DNA of 64,000 bases from JBBDIK01 sp040880465 (lineage in GTDB: Bacteria > Actinomycetota > UBA4738 > JBBDHU01): positions 56,852 to 120,851 of the forward strand of contig JBBDIK010000008.1 of assembly GCA_040880465.1 (NCBI GenBank). The letters run 5' to 3'. The notes beneath the pieces are model-generated. The model had not been told where the DNA came from. It made no database searches and saw only the letters and a list, made by a program, of their open reading frames with translations. Each line of letters begins with the position of its first letter. Within the stretch, counting starts at the first letter, position 1. The position numbers were made by a program, and so were the translations under genes. This document shows, one piece after another, positions 24,495 through 34,086 of the stretch.

Positions 24495-26554
24495 CTCGTC
24501 GCCGAGCGCTCTGGATGGTCCCGCTGGTCGCGGGACTCACGCTCTGGATGGTCCCGCTGGTCGCGGGACTCACGCTCTGGATCCCGCCGGCACACGGACA
24601 GGAACGCGACGAGGTCACCCTGGCGCTGGAAACACAGTCACCATGGAACACGCCCAAGCTCGACGAGCTCGACGTGCGGATCGCGATCCGAAATGACGCA
24701 GCCACGGCCCTCGAGGGGGCGGTCGTGCGTCCAACCCTCTTCGCTGCCCTGCCCAACCGTTCCGAATACCTTGCGTCCCTCACGTCCGACCCCGGCGTCG
24801 CTCAGCTGCGAACCCTTCCCGACCAGCGCGTGGACTCCCTGGAGCCGGGCGAGACCGCGACCGTCCGCATCCGCGAACGCGTGGACGACCTCGCGGAAGG
24901 GGCGGCGGAGGGACGCATCTATCCCCTCAGACTCGACCTGGTCCTCGGCGAGGACATCCTTGCGACTCTGCGAACGCCCGTCATCTTCATCCCGAAGGAA
25001 CCGAGGACGCCGCTGGAAACGGCCTGGACGTTCGTGCTCTCGTATCCGACGACCTACGAACCGGACGAGGCGTTCGTCGGGCACGGCCTCGAACGGGCGA
25101 TCGCCCCCGGCGGTGGCCTGGCCGCGCGCGTTGCGGCCTTGAAGTCCCTGATCGCCACGAAGGCCCCGCATCCGATCGATCTCGCGATCGGGCCGGTTCT
25201 CATCCGGCAACTCGTCCTGATGGAGGACGGCTACCAGGTCCTGACTCCGGCGGGAACCGAACACGTCCAGGCCGGTCAGGCCGGAGCCGCGGATGCAGCG
25301 GCCATGCTGCACGACCTCCGACGGATGGCCGCGGCTCCGCGTGTAAAGGTTTCCGCGCTCCCGTACGCCTCTCCCAGCCTCCCCCGCCTGCTCGCCTCGG
25401 GCTTGGCGCAAGACCTCCCGGCCCAGATCCGTCTCGGGCAGGATGCGATCGACACAGAGCTCCAGACGGACGCGGACAGGAGCACGCTCTATCCACCCGG
25501 GTCGGCCGTGGATGACCGAACGATCGCACGCATCCGGGCGCAGGGCATCGGAACATTGCTGGTCGAGGCGGGCACCGTAGAACAACCCCGCCAGGAGAAG
25601 GGATTCGCGCCTCCCCCGGCGGCGAGGCTTCCGGCCGGCGGCCAGGCCACGATCGACGTGGTCGTCCCCGACGCAGGAACCCAGGCCCTGATCGCCTCGC
25701 CCGCGTTCCGCGACGATCCGCGCCTTCGAACGCAAGCCGTGCTGGGCGACCTCGCGGCGATCTGGCTCGAGGAGCCCGACGTCGATCGAGGGGTGGCCCT
25801 TCTGATACCGGGAGAGGCGGGCCCTGAGGCCGGGTTCTTCGGTCCGTTCACCCGAACCATCTCGACGGCGCCGTGGCTGGCGACGATCCCGTCGGGGAAG
25901 GCCGCGCGGTTCATCGAGCCTGACGAGCGTGCCCGGCTGAACCCGGCACATCCGGAACCGTTCCCGGATGACTACCTCGCCTCTCTCCGCGAGAGCCGCG
26001 AGTTGATAGAGGCCTACCGATCGATCCTGGTGGATCCCGGCGCGATGACGTTGCCGGCGGAACTCGAGCTCGACACGCTGACCACCGAGGAGAACGCGCT
26101 CGTCAATTCCAAACGTGGTCCGCGTTGGCTGTCATGGATCCACGGGCAGATCTCGGAAGTGCTGGCCGGGGTGCGCGCAGATGCGTCCCAGGTTTTCACC
26201 CTCACGTCGAGGGTCGGAACCATCCCGGTCAGACTGACCAACGACAGCGGCCACGACGTCGATGTTCGGGTGCGGCTGGTTTCGACGCGGCTCCGGTCCA
26301 CCGGCGAGAACCCGATGCGCGTGCGACTCGGCACCGACCCTCTCCCCGTCTCGTTCCCCGTCGAAGCCCAGGCCACGGGGACGTTTCCGGCACAGGTCGT
26401 CATCGAAACGCCACAGGGACGTGTCATCAACACGACGTCGATCGTGATTCGATCGACGGCGTACAGCCGGATCGCGGTGATCATCATGGCGACGGCGGGC
26501 GCCGTCTTGGTAGCCCTGTGGGCGAGGAGGCTGCTATCGATGAGGAAGGGCTAG
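24491..26554 (+). CDS. DUF6049-family envelope protein (Rv3909-like)
   Basis: The 687-residue product has an N-terminal signal peptide and a C-terminal helix (about 655-678) followed by a short basic tail, so most of it is extracytoplasmic. Domains resemble the actinobacterial DUF6049 protein always found just ahead of murJ; a role in peptidoglycan synthesis is suspected. The signal peptide holds an exact duplication of 11 residues. The start at 24491 overlaps the exporter stop (ATGA). Confidence 0.88.
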   Translation: MTRRRALWMVPLVAGLTLWMVPLVAGLTLWIPPAHGQERDEVTLALETQSPWNTPKLDELDVRIAIRNDAATALEGAVVRPTLFAALPNRSEYLASLTSDPGVAQLRTLPDQRVDSLEPGETATVRIRERVDDLAEGAAEGRIYPLRLDLVLGEDILATLRTPVIFIPKEPRTPLETAWTFVLSYPTTYEPDEAFVGHGLERAIAPGGGLAARVAALKSLIATKAPHPIDLAIGPVLIRQLVLMEDGYQVLTPAGTEHVQAGQAGAADAAAMLHDLRRMAAAPRVKVSALPYASPSLPRLLASGLAQDLPAQIRLGQDAIDTELQTDADRSTLYPPGSAVDDRTIARIRAQGIGTLLVEAGTVEQPRQEKGFAPPPAARLPAGGQATIDVVVPDAGTQALIASPAFRDDPRLRTQAVLGDLAAIWLEEPDVDRGVALLIPGEAGPEAGFFGPFTRTISTAPWLATIPSGKAARFIEPDERARLNPAHPEPFPDDYLASLRESRELIEAYRSILVDPGAMTLPAELELDTLTTEENALVNSKRGPRWLSWIHGQISEVLAGVRADASQVFTLTSRVGTIPVRLTNDSGHDVDVRVRLVSTRLRSTGENPMRVRLGTDPLPVSFPVEAQATGTFPAQVVIETPQGRVINTTSIVIRSTAYSRIAVIIMATAGAVLVALWARRLLSMRKG
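24508..24580 (+). repeat. 33-base tandem duplication in a signal peptide
   Basis: Two identical 33-base copies (24508-24540 and 24541-24573) and the first 7 bases of a third. In frame it duplicates ALWMVPLVAGL-type hydrophobic residues, lengthening the signal-peptide core by 11 residues. Confidence 0.9.
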
Positions 26555-26580
26555 ACCCGCGGGACCTTCCCGAGGAACTC

Positions 26581-28221
26581 GTGCCGGAGCTGTCTCCCGA
26601 ACAGCCGGACGACGCGGCAACGTCGCTGGTGCGGCACAGCGCGGTGATGTCCGTCGGCACCGCCCTCTCCCGGCTCACGGGCTTCCTCCGGCTCGCAGCC
26701 GCGGCATGGGCGCTGGGGATCACCGAGACCCGGCTGGCGGACGCCTACAACATCGCGAATACGACGCCGAACATCATCTACGAGCTCGCACTCGGCGGGA
26801 TCCTCTCCTCAGTGTTCGTCCCCGTGTTCGTCGAGTGGCTGAAGGTGCACGGGAAGGAGGACGCCTGGGACCTCGCCCGGCGCTTCCTGACCTTCGCGGT
26901 CGTGGTGCTCGGCGTACTGACCGTGGCTGGCATCCTGTTGGCCCCGGCGATCATGCGCCTCTACACCATCGGGATCACTGATGTCGCCCAGCGCGAGTAC
27001 GTGCAGGACGTCGGGACGTTCTTCCTGCGGTTCTTCGTTCCACAGATCATGTTCTACGGCATCGGGGCCGTCGCGACCGGACTCCTGAACGCGCATCGCC
27101 GGTTCGCAGCTCCGATGTTCGCGCCTATCCTGAACAACGTGATGGTCATCGCGACGATGATCACGTTCGGCCTGATGGCGGGCACCAGCCGCGGCTCCGG
27201 AGCGTTCGCCCCGACGACGGCGGAGATGCTGCTGCTCGCGATCGGGACGACCCTCGGCGTCGTCGGCATGACGGCGGCCCTCTGGCCATCGCTGCGGCGA
27301 CTCGGGTTCCGCTTCCATTGGCGGAACCCGCGACACGAAGGGGTCCGTCGGGTCGCTCATCTGGCGAAATGGGTCGCGATCTACGTGGCGACGAACCAGG
27401 CAGGCTACCTGGTCGTGCTGCTGCTGGCAGCCCCCGAACGGGGCGGATATACCGCGTATTCGATGGCGTTCATCATGTTCCAACTCCCTCACGCGATCTT
27501 CGCCGTCTCCATCTTCACCGCGTTGCTCCCCACGCTCTCGTCACGATGGACCGACGGCGACACCGACGGCTTCCGCTCGATCCTGGCCCAAGGACTGCGC
27601 CTCACGGGATTCATCGTCATCCCCGCCGCGCTGGGGTACCTGGTCCTGGCGGCACCGATCACCCGGCTCTTGTTCCAGCACGGCGCCACCACCGACGTCA
27701 GTACCGAGCTGGTCGCACAGACCCTCCAAGCGATGGCCCTCGGACTCTTCTCCTTCTCCGCATTCCAGCTCCTGCTCCGTGCCTTCTATGCGATGCAGGA
27801 CACGCGGACACCAGCGACGGTCAACGTGGGCGCAGTCGCGGTGAACACGCTGGCCAACATGGTCTTGGTAGGGACGCTGGGGGTGCAGGGACTCGCGCTC
27901 GGACTCGCCGTGGCGTACTCGGTCGGTGCCGTCATCCTGGCGGCCCTGATGGCTCGACGCCTCGGAGGCCTGGAGGGGCGGCGGATCCTGGCCACGCTCG
28001 CGCGGGTCCTCGTCCTCGGGATCGTGACGGCGGGTGCGGCTCTCGTCGCGTCGGTCGGGCTCGGGTCGCTCCTGGGGCACGCCGGGTTGGCAACGGAACT
28101 CGTCCAAGTGCTCGGTTCGGTGGCCGTGGGCTTGCTAGTCTTCGTCGTGACCGCTTCCGTCTTGCGGATGGAGGAGCTGACGCTGGTGAAGACATCGCTC
28201 TCGTCGAGGTTCCGGACGTGA
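26581..28221 (+). CDS. murJ: Lipid II flippase MurJ
   Basis: About 14 helices with the MurJ/MviN pattern (SVGTALSRLTGFLR at the first helix; NTTPNIIYELALGGILSSVFVPVF). It flips lipid II across the membrane. Mycobacterial MviN carries a fused pseudokinase; here that domain is a separate gene 0.5 kb downstream. The start is taken as the GTG at 26581, preceded by GAGGA. A GTG at 26518 would overlap the previous gene by 37 bases and lacks a ribosome site. Confidence 0.93.
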   Translation: MPELSPEQPDDAATSLVRHSAVMSVGTALSRLTGFLRLAAAAWALGITETRLADAYNIANTTPNIIYELALGGILSSVFVPVFVEWLKVHGKEDAWDLARRFLTFAVVVLGVLTVAGILLAPAIMRLYTIGITDVAQREYVQDVGTFFLRFFVPQIMFYGIGAVATGLLNAHRRFAAPMFAPILNNVMVIATMITFGLMAGTSRGSGAFAPTTAEMLLLAIGTTLGVVGMTAALWPSLRRLGFRFHWRNPRHEGVRRVAHLAKWVAIYVATNQAGYLVVLLLAAPERGGYTAYSMAFIMFQLPHAIFAVSIFTALLPTLSSRWTDGDTDGFRSILAQGLRLTGFIVIPAALGYLVLAAPITRLLFQHGATTDVSTELVAQTLQAMALGLFSFSAFQLLLRAFYAMQDTRTPATVNVGAVAVNTLANMVLVGTLGVQGLALGLAVAYSVGAVILAALMARRLGGLEGRRILATLARVLVLGIVTAGAALVASVGLGSLLGHAGLATELVQVLGSVAVGLLVFVVTASVLRMEELTLVKTSLSSRFRT

Positions 28222-28643
28222 CTGGTCGCTCCCTGCACCGGGACGAGCGAGGCATCAACCGGAGTTTCCTGCTCGTGGTCATCCTCCTGGCGATCGTCGG
28301 TGTCCTGATCGTGGATGGTGGGTCTATCCTGTTCGCGACCGTACAGCTCCAGGACGCTGCGGACCTCGCGGCGACGGATGCTGCCTCGGTCTATGAGGAC
28401 ACGCATAGCCAGACGCAGGCGTGTCAGGCCGCAGAGCGAGTCATCGAGGGGCGCGATAGCGAGGCTGAGATCGTCGGCGGCTGCTCATCGAAAGGGAGTA
28501 AGTTCTTCGTGGCAACTGCGACCGGTGCGGTCAGTCTGATCGTGAGGAAGGAAGCGACGACCGTCGTGCTCGGCCGCATCGATGCATTCAAGTCGTGGAC
28601 CAGCATCGAAGTCACGGGAAGAGGGACGCCTTCCGTCCTCTGA
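28218..28643 (+). CDS. TadG/TadE-like single-helix protein
   Basis: The 141-residue protein has one helix near the N terminus (SFLLVVILLAIVGVLIVDG) followed by LQDAADLAATDAASVYE, the hallmark of TadE/TadG-type pilus-associated proteins. Two cysteines (CQAAERVIEG..., GGCSS) lie outside. The GTG at 28218 overlaps the murJ stop. It lies between murJ and the MurJ-partner pseudokinase, which is not part of the usual gene order. The other Tad genes are not in the window. Confidence 0.7.
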   Translation: MTGRSLHRDERGINRSFLLVVILLAIVGVLIVDGGSILFATVQLQDAADLAATDAASVYEDTHSQTQACQAAERVIEGRDSEAEIVGGCSSKGSKFFVATATGAVSLIVRKEATTVVLGRIDAFKSWTSIEVTGRGTPSVL

Positions 28644-28722
28644 CCCCGGATCGGTCCGGTCGGACCTTCCACTCGAAGGAACGACGACGGGCCCCGCTAG
28701 ACTCCCACCCTTGGAGACGATC

Positions 28723-30063
28723 GTGCCCGACATGCGGCTCGGCGACCGGTATGTGCTGCAGCGGCAGCTGCGCCGGGAGGATGAAGTCACCATATGGCTC
28801 GCGCGGGACTCGGTCCTCGGCCGGTCCGTCGACGTGCGGACGCTCGACCGGGACATGGCCGGACCCGACCGGGTCGAGCGGCTCGAGCACGCGGCCCGTG
28901 GAGCCGCAGGTCTCACGCATCCGAACGTCGTGCAAGTCCTCGATGTCGGCACGGACGCCGGCATCACCTACGTCGTCACCGAGCACCTCGACGGCGTGGA
29001 GCTCGCCCAGGTCCTGGAAGCGGGACCGCTCGATCCGGAGCAGGCAACCGCCTATGCGATCCAGATCTTGACGGCGTTCGAGACGGCGCGATCGGCCGGC
29101 GTCGGTCACGGCCCGATCAGCACCCGGGACATCGTAGCCGTCGGCAACTCGGTGAAGGTATCCGGATTCGCCACCTCGGACGCGGCGGATGCTCACGGGC
29201 CCGCTGAAGATGTTCGCGCGGCCGGGATGCTGCTCTACGAGATGCTGACGGCCGCTCCAGCACCGACGACCGAACCGGCGACCCCCGTCCGCGCGCAGAA
29301 TCCGCGGGTGCCGAGGGAGCTGGATGCGATGACGTCGCGTGCGCTCGCGACCGATACCGACGAACGCTACACGCGGCCTCAGGACATGATCGCTGCACTC
29401 TCGCGGATGCGGCGCGAGGGCCCGCCGAGCCCCGCCGATACCGGCGAGCATCACCCGGGGATGTTCCGCTCGTGGATGCTGGTTCCGCTCGTCCTCCTCG
29501 TCCTCACCGTCGCCGCCATCGTCACGGGGATCGCGCTCGGCAAGCTGGAACTGGGAGGGCCCCTGCTCGTGCGAACCGTCCCCGACCCCGTCACCCCGAG
29601 CGCCGAACCGGATGGTCGGAGGCCCCTTTCGAGGAGCCTGACTCCCGTGTCGGTCGAGGCGTTCGATCCGTTCGGGGACGAGCAGGAGAGCGACGAACAG
29701 CTCCCATCGGCAACGGACGGGAACCGCACGACCGCCTGGCAGACCGAGGACTACTTCGACGGCGAGTTGGGCAAACCCGGCGTCGGCCTCCTGCTCGACC
29801 TCGGCGACCGCATGACGGTCACCAGGTTCCGGCTCACCACTCCGGATCCGGGGTACGACTTCCGGGTCCTCGTCGGCGAGGACCCGGCCTCATTGGCGCG
29901 CGCACGTGGTCGTTCGTATCTCGCCGAGGCCGTGAACCGGGAGCGGCTCCGGCCCACGGAAGGCCGGTTCGTGCTCATCTGGCTCACGTCGGTCGTCCCG
30001 ATGCCGGACGGCACGCACCGGGCGAGCATCGGCGAGGTCGCCGTCGAGGGCTTCGATGAGTGA
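28723..30063 (+). CDS. Membrane pseudokinase, MurJ partner (MviN C-terminal type)
   Basis: The 446-residue product has a kinase-like domain (about 5-240) that lacks the catalytic loop (HGPISTRDI in place of HRD..N) and DFG (SGF), so it is a pseudokinase. One helix follows (about 249-271), then an extracytoplasmic beta-sandwich resembling discoidin/carbohydrate-binding modules (NRTTAWQTEDYFDG). This is the same order as the C-terminal part of mycobacterial MviN, which recruits a FHA protein to block MurJ. The start GTG at 28723 has GGAG six bases upstream. Confidence 0.87.
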   Translation: MPDMRLGDRYVLQRQLRREDEVTIWLARDSVLGRSVDVRTLDRDMAGPDRVERLEHAARGAAGLTHPNVVQVLDVGTDAGITYVVTEHLDGVELAQVLEAGPLDPEQATAYAIQILTAFETARSAGVGHGPISTRDIVAVGNSVKVSGFATSDAADAHGPAEDVRAAGMLLYEMLTAAPAPTTEPATPVRAQNPRVPRELDAMTSRALATDTDERYTRPQDMIAALSRMRREGPPSPADTGEHHPGMFRSWMLVPLVLLVLTVAAIVTGIALGKLELGGPLLVRTVPDPVTPSAEPDGRRPLSRSLTPVSVEAFDPFGDEQESDEQLPSATDGNRTTAWQTEDYFDGELGKPGVGLLLDLGDRMTVTRFRLTTPDPGYDFRVLVGEDPASLARARGRSYLAEAVNRERLRPTEGRFVLIWLTSVVPMPDGTHRASIGEVAVEGFDE

Positions 30064-30622
30064 GGCTGCCGTCGACCGCGACCTCGTGAGCCGGTACCTC
30101 GCCGGCGACCCCCACGCGTTCGATGAGCTGGTCCGTCGCCACGAGCAGCGCGTCTACAACCTCGCCTACCGGATGCTCGGCCGGCGCGAGGACGCGAGGG
30201 ACGCTGCGCAGGACGCGTTCGTCTCCGCGCTCCGCAAGCTCCCGACCTTCCGAGGCGAGGCGGCGTTCTCCACGTGGCTGCATAGGGTGACCGTGAACGC
30301 CTGCTACGACATCCTGCGCAAGCGCAAGCGCGATCCGGACCTGGTCGAGGTCCCCGAAGGACCTGCCACCGGGTCGGACCCGTCGGATGTCGCGGCGGCA
30401 GCGGTCGACGTTCAACGCGCGCTGCTCGGTGTTCCCGAGGAGTATCGGGCGGTCCTGATCCTGCACGATGCCCAGGACCTCTCCTACGAGGAGATCGCGA
30501 ACATCCTCAGCGTCCCGGTCGGTACGGTGAAATCGAGGCTGCACCGAGGACGCGTCGCCCTCGGGGAACTTCTCGAGGGAACGACCCGGACGTCGCCGCC
30601 GTCTGAAGGACAGGAGCCATGA
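30056..30622 (+). CDS. sigM: ECF sigma factor, SigM-like
   Basis: Regions sigma2 (FDELVRRHEQRVYNLAYRMLG and DAAQDAFVSALRKLPTFRG) and sigma4 (YEEIANILSVPVGTVKSRLHRGR) are intact. The gene order murJ-partner, sigM, anti-sigma, trxB, trxA matches mycobacterial sigM. The start overlaps the pseudokinase stop by 8 bases, and the stop overlaps the anti-sigma ATG (ATGA). Confidence 0.94.
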   Translation: MSEAAVDRDLVSRYLAGDPHAFDELVRRHEQRVYNLAYRMLGRREDARDAAQDAFVSALRKLPTFRGEAAFSTWLHRVTVNACYDILRKRKRDPDLVEVPEGPATGSDPSDVAAAAVDVQRALLGVPEEYRAVLILHDAQDLSYEEIANILSVPVGTVKSRLHRGRVALGELLEGTTRTSPPSEGQEP

Positions 30623-31503
30623 CCCATCCCACCGAGGAACTGACCGACTACGTCGACGGCACGCTCTCCGATGAGGAGCGCGCGCGCATCGACGCGCATC
30701 TCGCCGACTGCGACTCGTGCCGCCGCGAGGTGGCGTTCGCCACTCGCGGCCGGACGGCGATGGACGCGCTCCCGCAGGTTCCGGCCCCCGAGGGCTTCGT
30801 CCGCGATATCGGGACGGGGGAGCGCTCCGGATCGTCCGCGTCCCGCTGGCTGGGGCTCGCCGCGGCGGCGGCGGTCATCCTGGTCCTGATCGGGGTCGGG
30901 TTCGGGGTGACGCGCGATCGCAGCGCCCCGACCGCGTTGAGTGCGGCCTCGCCCGCGGCGGACGCCGCCGCCCCGCCCGAAACCGGCCCGGGATCCCTCA
31001 ACTATGAGGGCCGCTCGCTGCAGGCGCTGGCCGATCAGGAGGCCGAGCGGTACGCGCGCACCCACGGGCTGGAGAAGGAGTACTTCGCCTCCGACCAGAC
31101 GAACCAAGAGGCCACGGAAGGAGCGTGGGGGGCGGGTAGCGACGCGGCACCTCCGCCCGCAGCTTCCGCATCGCCGATCCCGAAAGCCGCAGCCCTGGAC
31201 GTCGAGAAGCTGGCGCAGAACGCGAGCCGGTCCCGCGGGATCGAGGACTGCCTGCGCCGGAGTGGGGCGTTCGCCAACCGGGGCACGTTGATCCGAACCT
31301 ACGAGGGCGACCTTCAGGGCATCCCCGCCTACTTCGGCGTCATCGCGGAGGGAGCGCAGCCCGGCGCCGTCGTCGACCGGATCGTCGTGTGGGTCGCCCG
31401 CAAGGACGGCTGCGACGTCATCGGGTTCACGCAGGCATTCATCATCCGGCCGTCGCCGAGTCCGCTCCCGCCCGAGCTGATCCCGGGAACCCCCGGCCCA
31501 TAG
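30619..31503 (+). CDS. Membrane zinc-finger anti-sigma factor
   Basis: The N-terminal zinc-binding anti-sigma motif HxxxCxxC (H27, C31, C34) is followed by one helix (about 77-99) and an extracytoplasmic domain of about 190 residues with two conserved-looking cysteines (DCLRR, DGCDV). It is expected to hold the SigM-like factor inactive at the membrane. It is translationally coupled to sigM. Confidence 0.9.
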   Translation: MTHPTEELTDYVDGTLSDEERARIDAHLADCDSCRREVAFATRGRTAMDALPQVPAPEGFVRDIGTGERSGSSASRWLGLAAAAAVILVLIGVGFGVTRDRSAPTALSAASPAADAAAPPETGPGSLNYEGRSLQALADQEAERYARTHGLEKEYFASDQTNQEATEGAWGAGSDAAPPPAASASPIPKAAALDVEKLAQNASRSRGIEDCLRRSGAFANRGTLIRTYEGDLQGIPAYFGVIAEGAQPGAVVDRIVVWVARKDGCDVIGFTQAFIIRPSPSPLPPELIPGTPGP

Positions 31504-31579
31504 CCCGGCGAACATCTCACCGCCACGGGTCCCTCCGGAATAGGGCGGCGTTGTACCTTATGGAGCGGTGGAGGAAGCA

Positions 31580-32509
31580 GTGGGGGAAGAACGCAACGTC
31601 ATCATCTTGGGATCCGGGCCCGCCGGGCTCACGGCCGCCCTGTACGCAGGCCGCGCCGATCTGAAGCCGGTAGTGCTCAAGGGTCTCGACGCCGGGGGGC
31701 AACTCATGCTGACCACAGATGTCGAGAACTACCCCGGGTTCGTCGACGCGATCCTGGGCCCCGAGCTGATGGAGGCCATGGAGAAGCAGGCAGCTCGGTT
31801 CGACGCCGAGATGCTCCACCAAGGAGCGACCCGTGTCGACCTTTCGTCGCGGCCCTTCGGCATCTGGACCGGCGACGAGGAGTGGCGGGCGAACGCCCTG
31901 ATCATCACCACCGGCGCGTCCGCGCGCTGGCTCGACGTGCCCGGGGAGCAACAGTACCGCGGCAGAGGGGTCTCAGCCTGCGCGACGTGCGACGGATTCT
32001 TCTTCCGCGACAAGCGCTTGGTCGTCGCAGGTGGTGGCGACTCGGCCGTCGAAGAGGCGACGTTCCTGACGAAGTTCGCGTCGCAGGTGACGGTCGTCCA
32101 TCGCCGCGGGGAACTGCGCGCGTCGAAGATCATGCAGGACCGCGCGTTCGCGAACCCGAAGATCGACTTCGTCTGGAACGCCGAGGTCGCTGAGATCGAG
32201 GGTGATGGGTCGGCGGTGACGAACCTGAAGCTCCGGGATACGGGCGATGGGGCGGTCCGGGACTTCGCAGCGGACGGGTTGTTCGTGGCCATCGGACACA
32301 CCCCGAACACGTCGCTCTTCCAGGACCAGCTGGCGCTGTCCAACGGATACATCACCGTCGACGAACCGTCGACCCGGACGAGCGTCCCCGGGGTCTTCGC
32401 CGCGGGTGACGTCGTCGACTACACATACCGGCAGGCCGTCACCGCCGCCGGGACCGGATGCCGCGCGGCGATCGACGCCGAGCGGTTCCTCGAGGAACAC
32501 GGGCACTGA
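31580..32509 (+). CDS. trxB: Thioredoxin reductase
   Basis: This NADPH-dependent flavoenzyme reduces thioredoxin. It has FAD motif GSGPAGL, redox pair C134/C137 (CATCD), NADPH motif GGGDSAVEEA and the late GVFAAGDVVD. The GTG at 31580 is preferred, with GGAGG five bases upstream. An in-frame GTG at 31568 adds four residues but has the ribosome site too close. Confidence 0.97.
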   Translation: MGEERNVIILGSGPAGLTAALYAGRADLKPVVLKGLDAGGQLMLTTDVENYPGFVDAILGPELMEAMEKQAARFDAEMLHQGATRVDLSSRPFGIWTGDEEWRANALIITTGASARWLDVPGEQQYRGRGVSACATCDGFFFRDKRLVVAGGGDSAVEEATFLTKFASQVTVVHRRGELRASKIMQDRAFANPKIDFVWNAEVAEIEGDGSAVTNLKLRDTGDGAVRDFAADGLFVAIGHTPNTSLFQDQLALSNGYITVDEPSTRTSVPGVFAAGDVVDYTYRQAVTAAGTGCRAAIDAERFLEEHGH

Positions 32510-32579
32510 CGCGGGAAGGTCCGGCCGCTCACTGCGGTTGGAGATGAGGCGGCCGCACGGCCGAACGAGGAGGACGAAC

Positions 32580-32903
32580 GTGGCGAACATCGGAGACGTA
32601 ACCGACGGAGACTTCCAGGACAAGGTGTTGAGCTCGAGTGCGCCCGTCCTGGTGGACTTCTGGGCAGAGTGGTGCGTCCCGTGCCACATGGTCTCACCGG
32701 CCGTCGAGGAGATCGGGAACGAGCAGACGGGCCTGTCCGTAGCCAAGCTCAACGTGGACGAGAACCCGGAGGCCACCCGCCAATACGGCGTGATGAGTAT
32801 CCCGAGCCTGATCCTGTTCAAGGGCGGGCAGGAGGTCGGACGCGTGGTCGGAGCGCGTCCGAAGGAAGCGATCCTCAAAGAGATCGAGCCGCACCTCGGC
32901 TAG
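32580..32903 (+). CDS. trxA: Thioredoxin with WCVPC active site
   Basis: The 107-residue thioredoxin fold has active-site cysteines C32 and C35. The intervening dipeptide is Val-Pro instead of the near-universal Gly-Pro (WCVPC), which should shift the redox potential. The cis-proline motif SIPSLILFKGG is normal. The GTG start follows AGGAGG six bases upstream. It lies 70 bases after trxB. Confidence 0.95.
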   Translation: MANIGDVTDGDFQDKVLSSSAPVLVDFWAEWCVPCHMVSPAVEEIGNEQTGLSVAKLNVDENPEATRQYGVMSIPSLILFKGGQEVGRVVGARPKEAILKEIEPHLG

Positions 32904-32931
32904 TCAGGAGCGTCCCGGCGGCCCCGCGGGC

Positions 32932-34086
32932 ATGGGGTCTGCCGCAGGAGGCGGGTTGCCGCTCGGGCTGCCCCGCCCGGATACTCCTGACGTGAACCTC
33001 ATCCGCGCCGGGAGCCATGGGGAGGACGTGCGCGACGTGCAGCAACGCCTCGCCCGGCTCGGCTCCGTGATCGACCCCGACGAGACGGACGGAACCTTCG
33101 GCGCCTCCACCGAGGCGAGGGTCCGCGCCTTCCAGCAGCAGCGGGGCCTGGTCGCCGACGGGATCGTCGGGTCCGACACGTGGGGAGCGCTCGTCGAGGC
33201 CGGCTACGCGATCGGCGACCGGACGCTCTACCTTCACGAACCGTTCTTCCGCGGCGATGACATCCTGACCCTGCAACGGAAACTGAACGCCCTCGGGTTC
33301 GACGCGTGGAAGGACGACGGGATCTTCGGCCCGCACGTCGACGCCGCGGTCCGCGAGTTCCAGACGAACGTCGGCCTTGAGCCGGACGGGATCGTCGGCC
33401 TCGAGACGCTGGAGGCACTCGAACGCCTGAGAGCGGATGTCGAAGCTCCCAGCCGGGCGCGTGTGCGCGAAGCCGAGTCCATGCGAGAGATGACGACCCT
33501 CGTCGGCGCGATCATCGCCATCGACCCAGGACACGGGCCCGGCGATCCGGGCGCGTCCGGCCCAGGCGGCTTCGTCGAACACGCCGCCACCGCCCGGCTC
33601 GCGGCCGCCTTGGCGCGGGAGCTCGGCCGGCGCGGCGCCGAGCCCATCCTGCTGCGCGACGGTCTCGATGACCCGTCGACCGGCGAACGCGCTCGTGCCG
33701 CCAACACCGCCGACGCCGCCGTGTGCATCTCGCTGCACCTCAACGACGGCGAGCCGGCCGCCGAGGGCGCGACCTGCCTGTACTTCGGGACCGACGTCTC
33801 AACCTCCCCGGCAGGGCAGCGTCTCGCGGAGCACATCCAGGAAGAACTCACCGGCCGGATGGGACTCATGGATTGCCGCACGCACGCGATGTCGCTGACC
33901 ATCCTGCGGGAGACGCGGATGCCCGCCGTACAGGTGGAGCCCTGCTTCATCACGAACCCGCGCGAGGAGGCCCTTCTCCGCGAGGATGCGTTCGTCGGCG
34001 ATACCGCGAGGGCGATCGCGATCGGCATCGAGCGTTTCCTCACGCCGGACGAGAGCGGTTCCGAGGAGCCGGCCGCCGAACGCTAG
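32932..34086 (+). CDS. CwlM-like amidase with two peptidoglycan-binding domains
   Basis: Two PG_binding_1 domains (about 21-85 and 98-165) precede an Amidase_3 domain (about 190-365). Zinc ligands look retained: DPGHG, FVEHA, ISLHLN and VEPCFITN. Position after trxA matches mycobacterial CwlM, a cytoplasmic regulator of MurA; no signal peptide is seen, which supports the same location. The ATG at 32932 is used; the GTG at 32992 would begin directly at the first domain. The stop shares CTAG with the convergent kinase. Confidence 0.9.
   Translation: MGSAAGGGLPLGLPRPDTPDVNLIRAGSHGEDVRDVQQRLARLGSVIDPDETDGTFGASTEARVRAFQQQRGLVADGIVGSDTWGALVEAGYAIGDRTLYLHEPFFRGDDILTLQRKLNALGFDAWKDDGIFGPHVDAAVREFQTNVGLEPDGIVGLETLEALERLRADVEAPSRARVREAESMREMTTLVGAIIAIDPGHGPGDPGASGPGGFVEHAATARLAAALARELGRRGAEPILLRDGLDDPSTGERARAANTADAAVCISLHLNDGEPAAEGATCLYFGTDVSTSPAGQRLAEHIQEELTGRMGLMDCRTHAMSLTILRETRMPAVQVEPCFITNPREEALLREDAFVGDTARAIAIGIERFLTPDESGSEEPAAER

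Noticed and set aside
28582..28722. N-terminal extension of the pseudokinase
   Set aside because: The frame is open but overlaps the previous gene, and the GTG at 28723 has a proper ribosome site.
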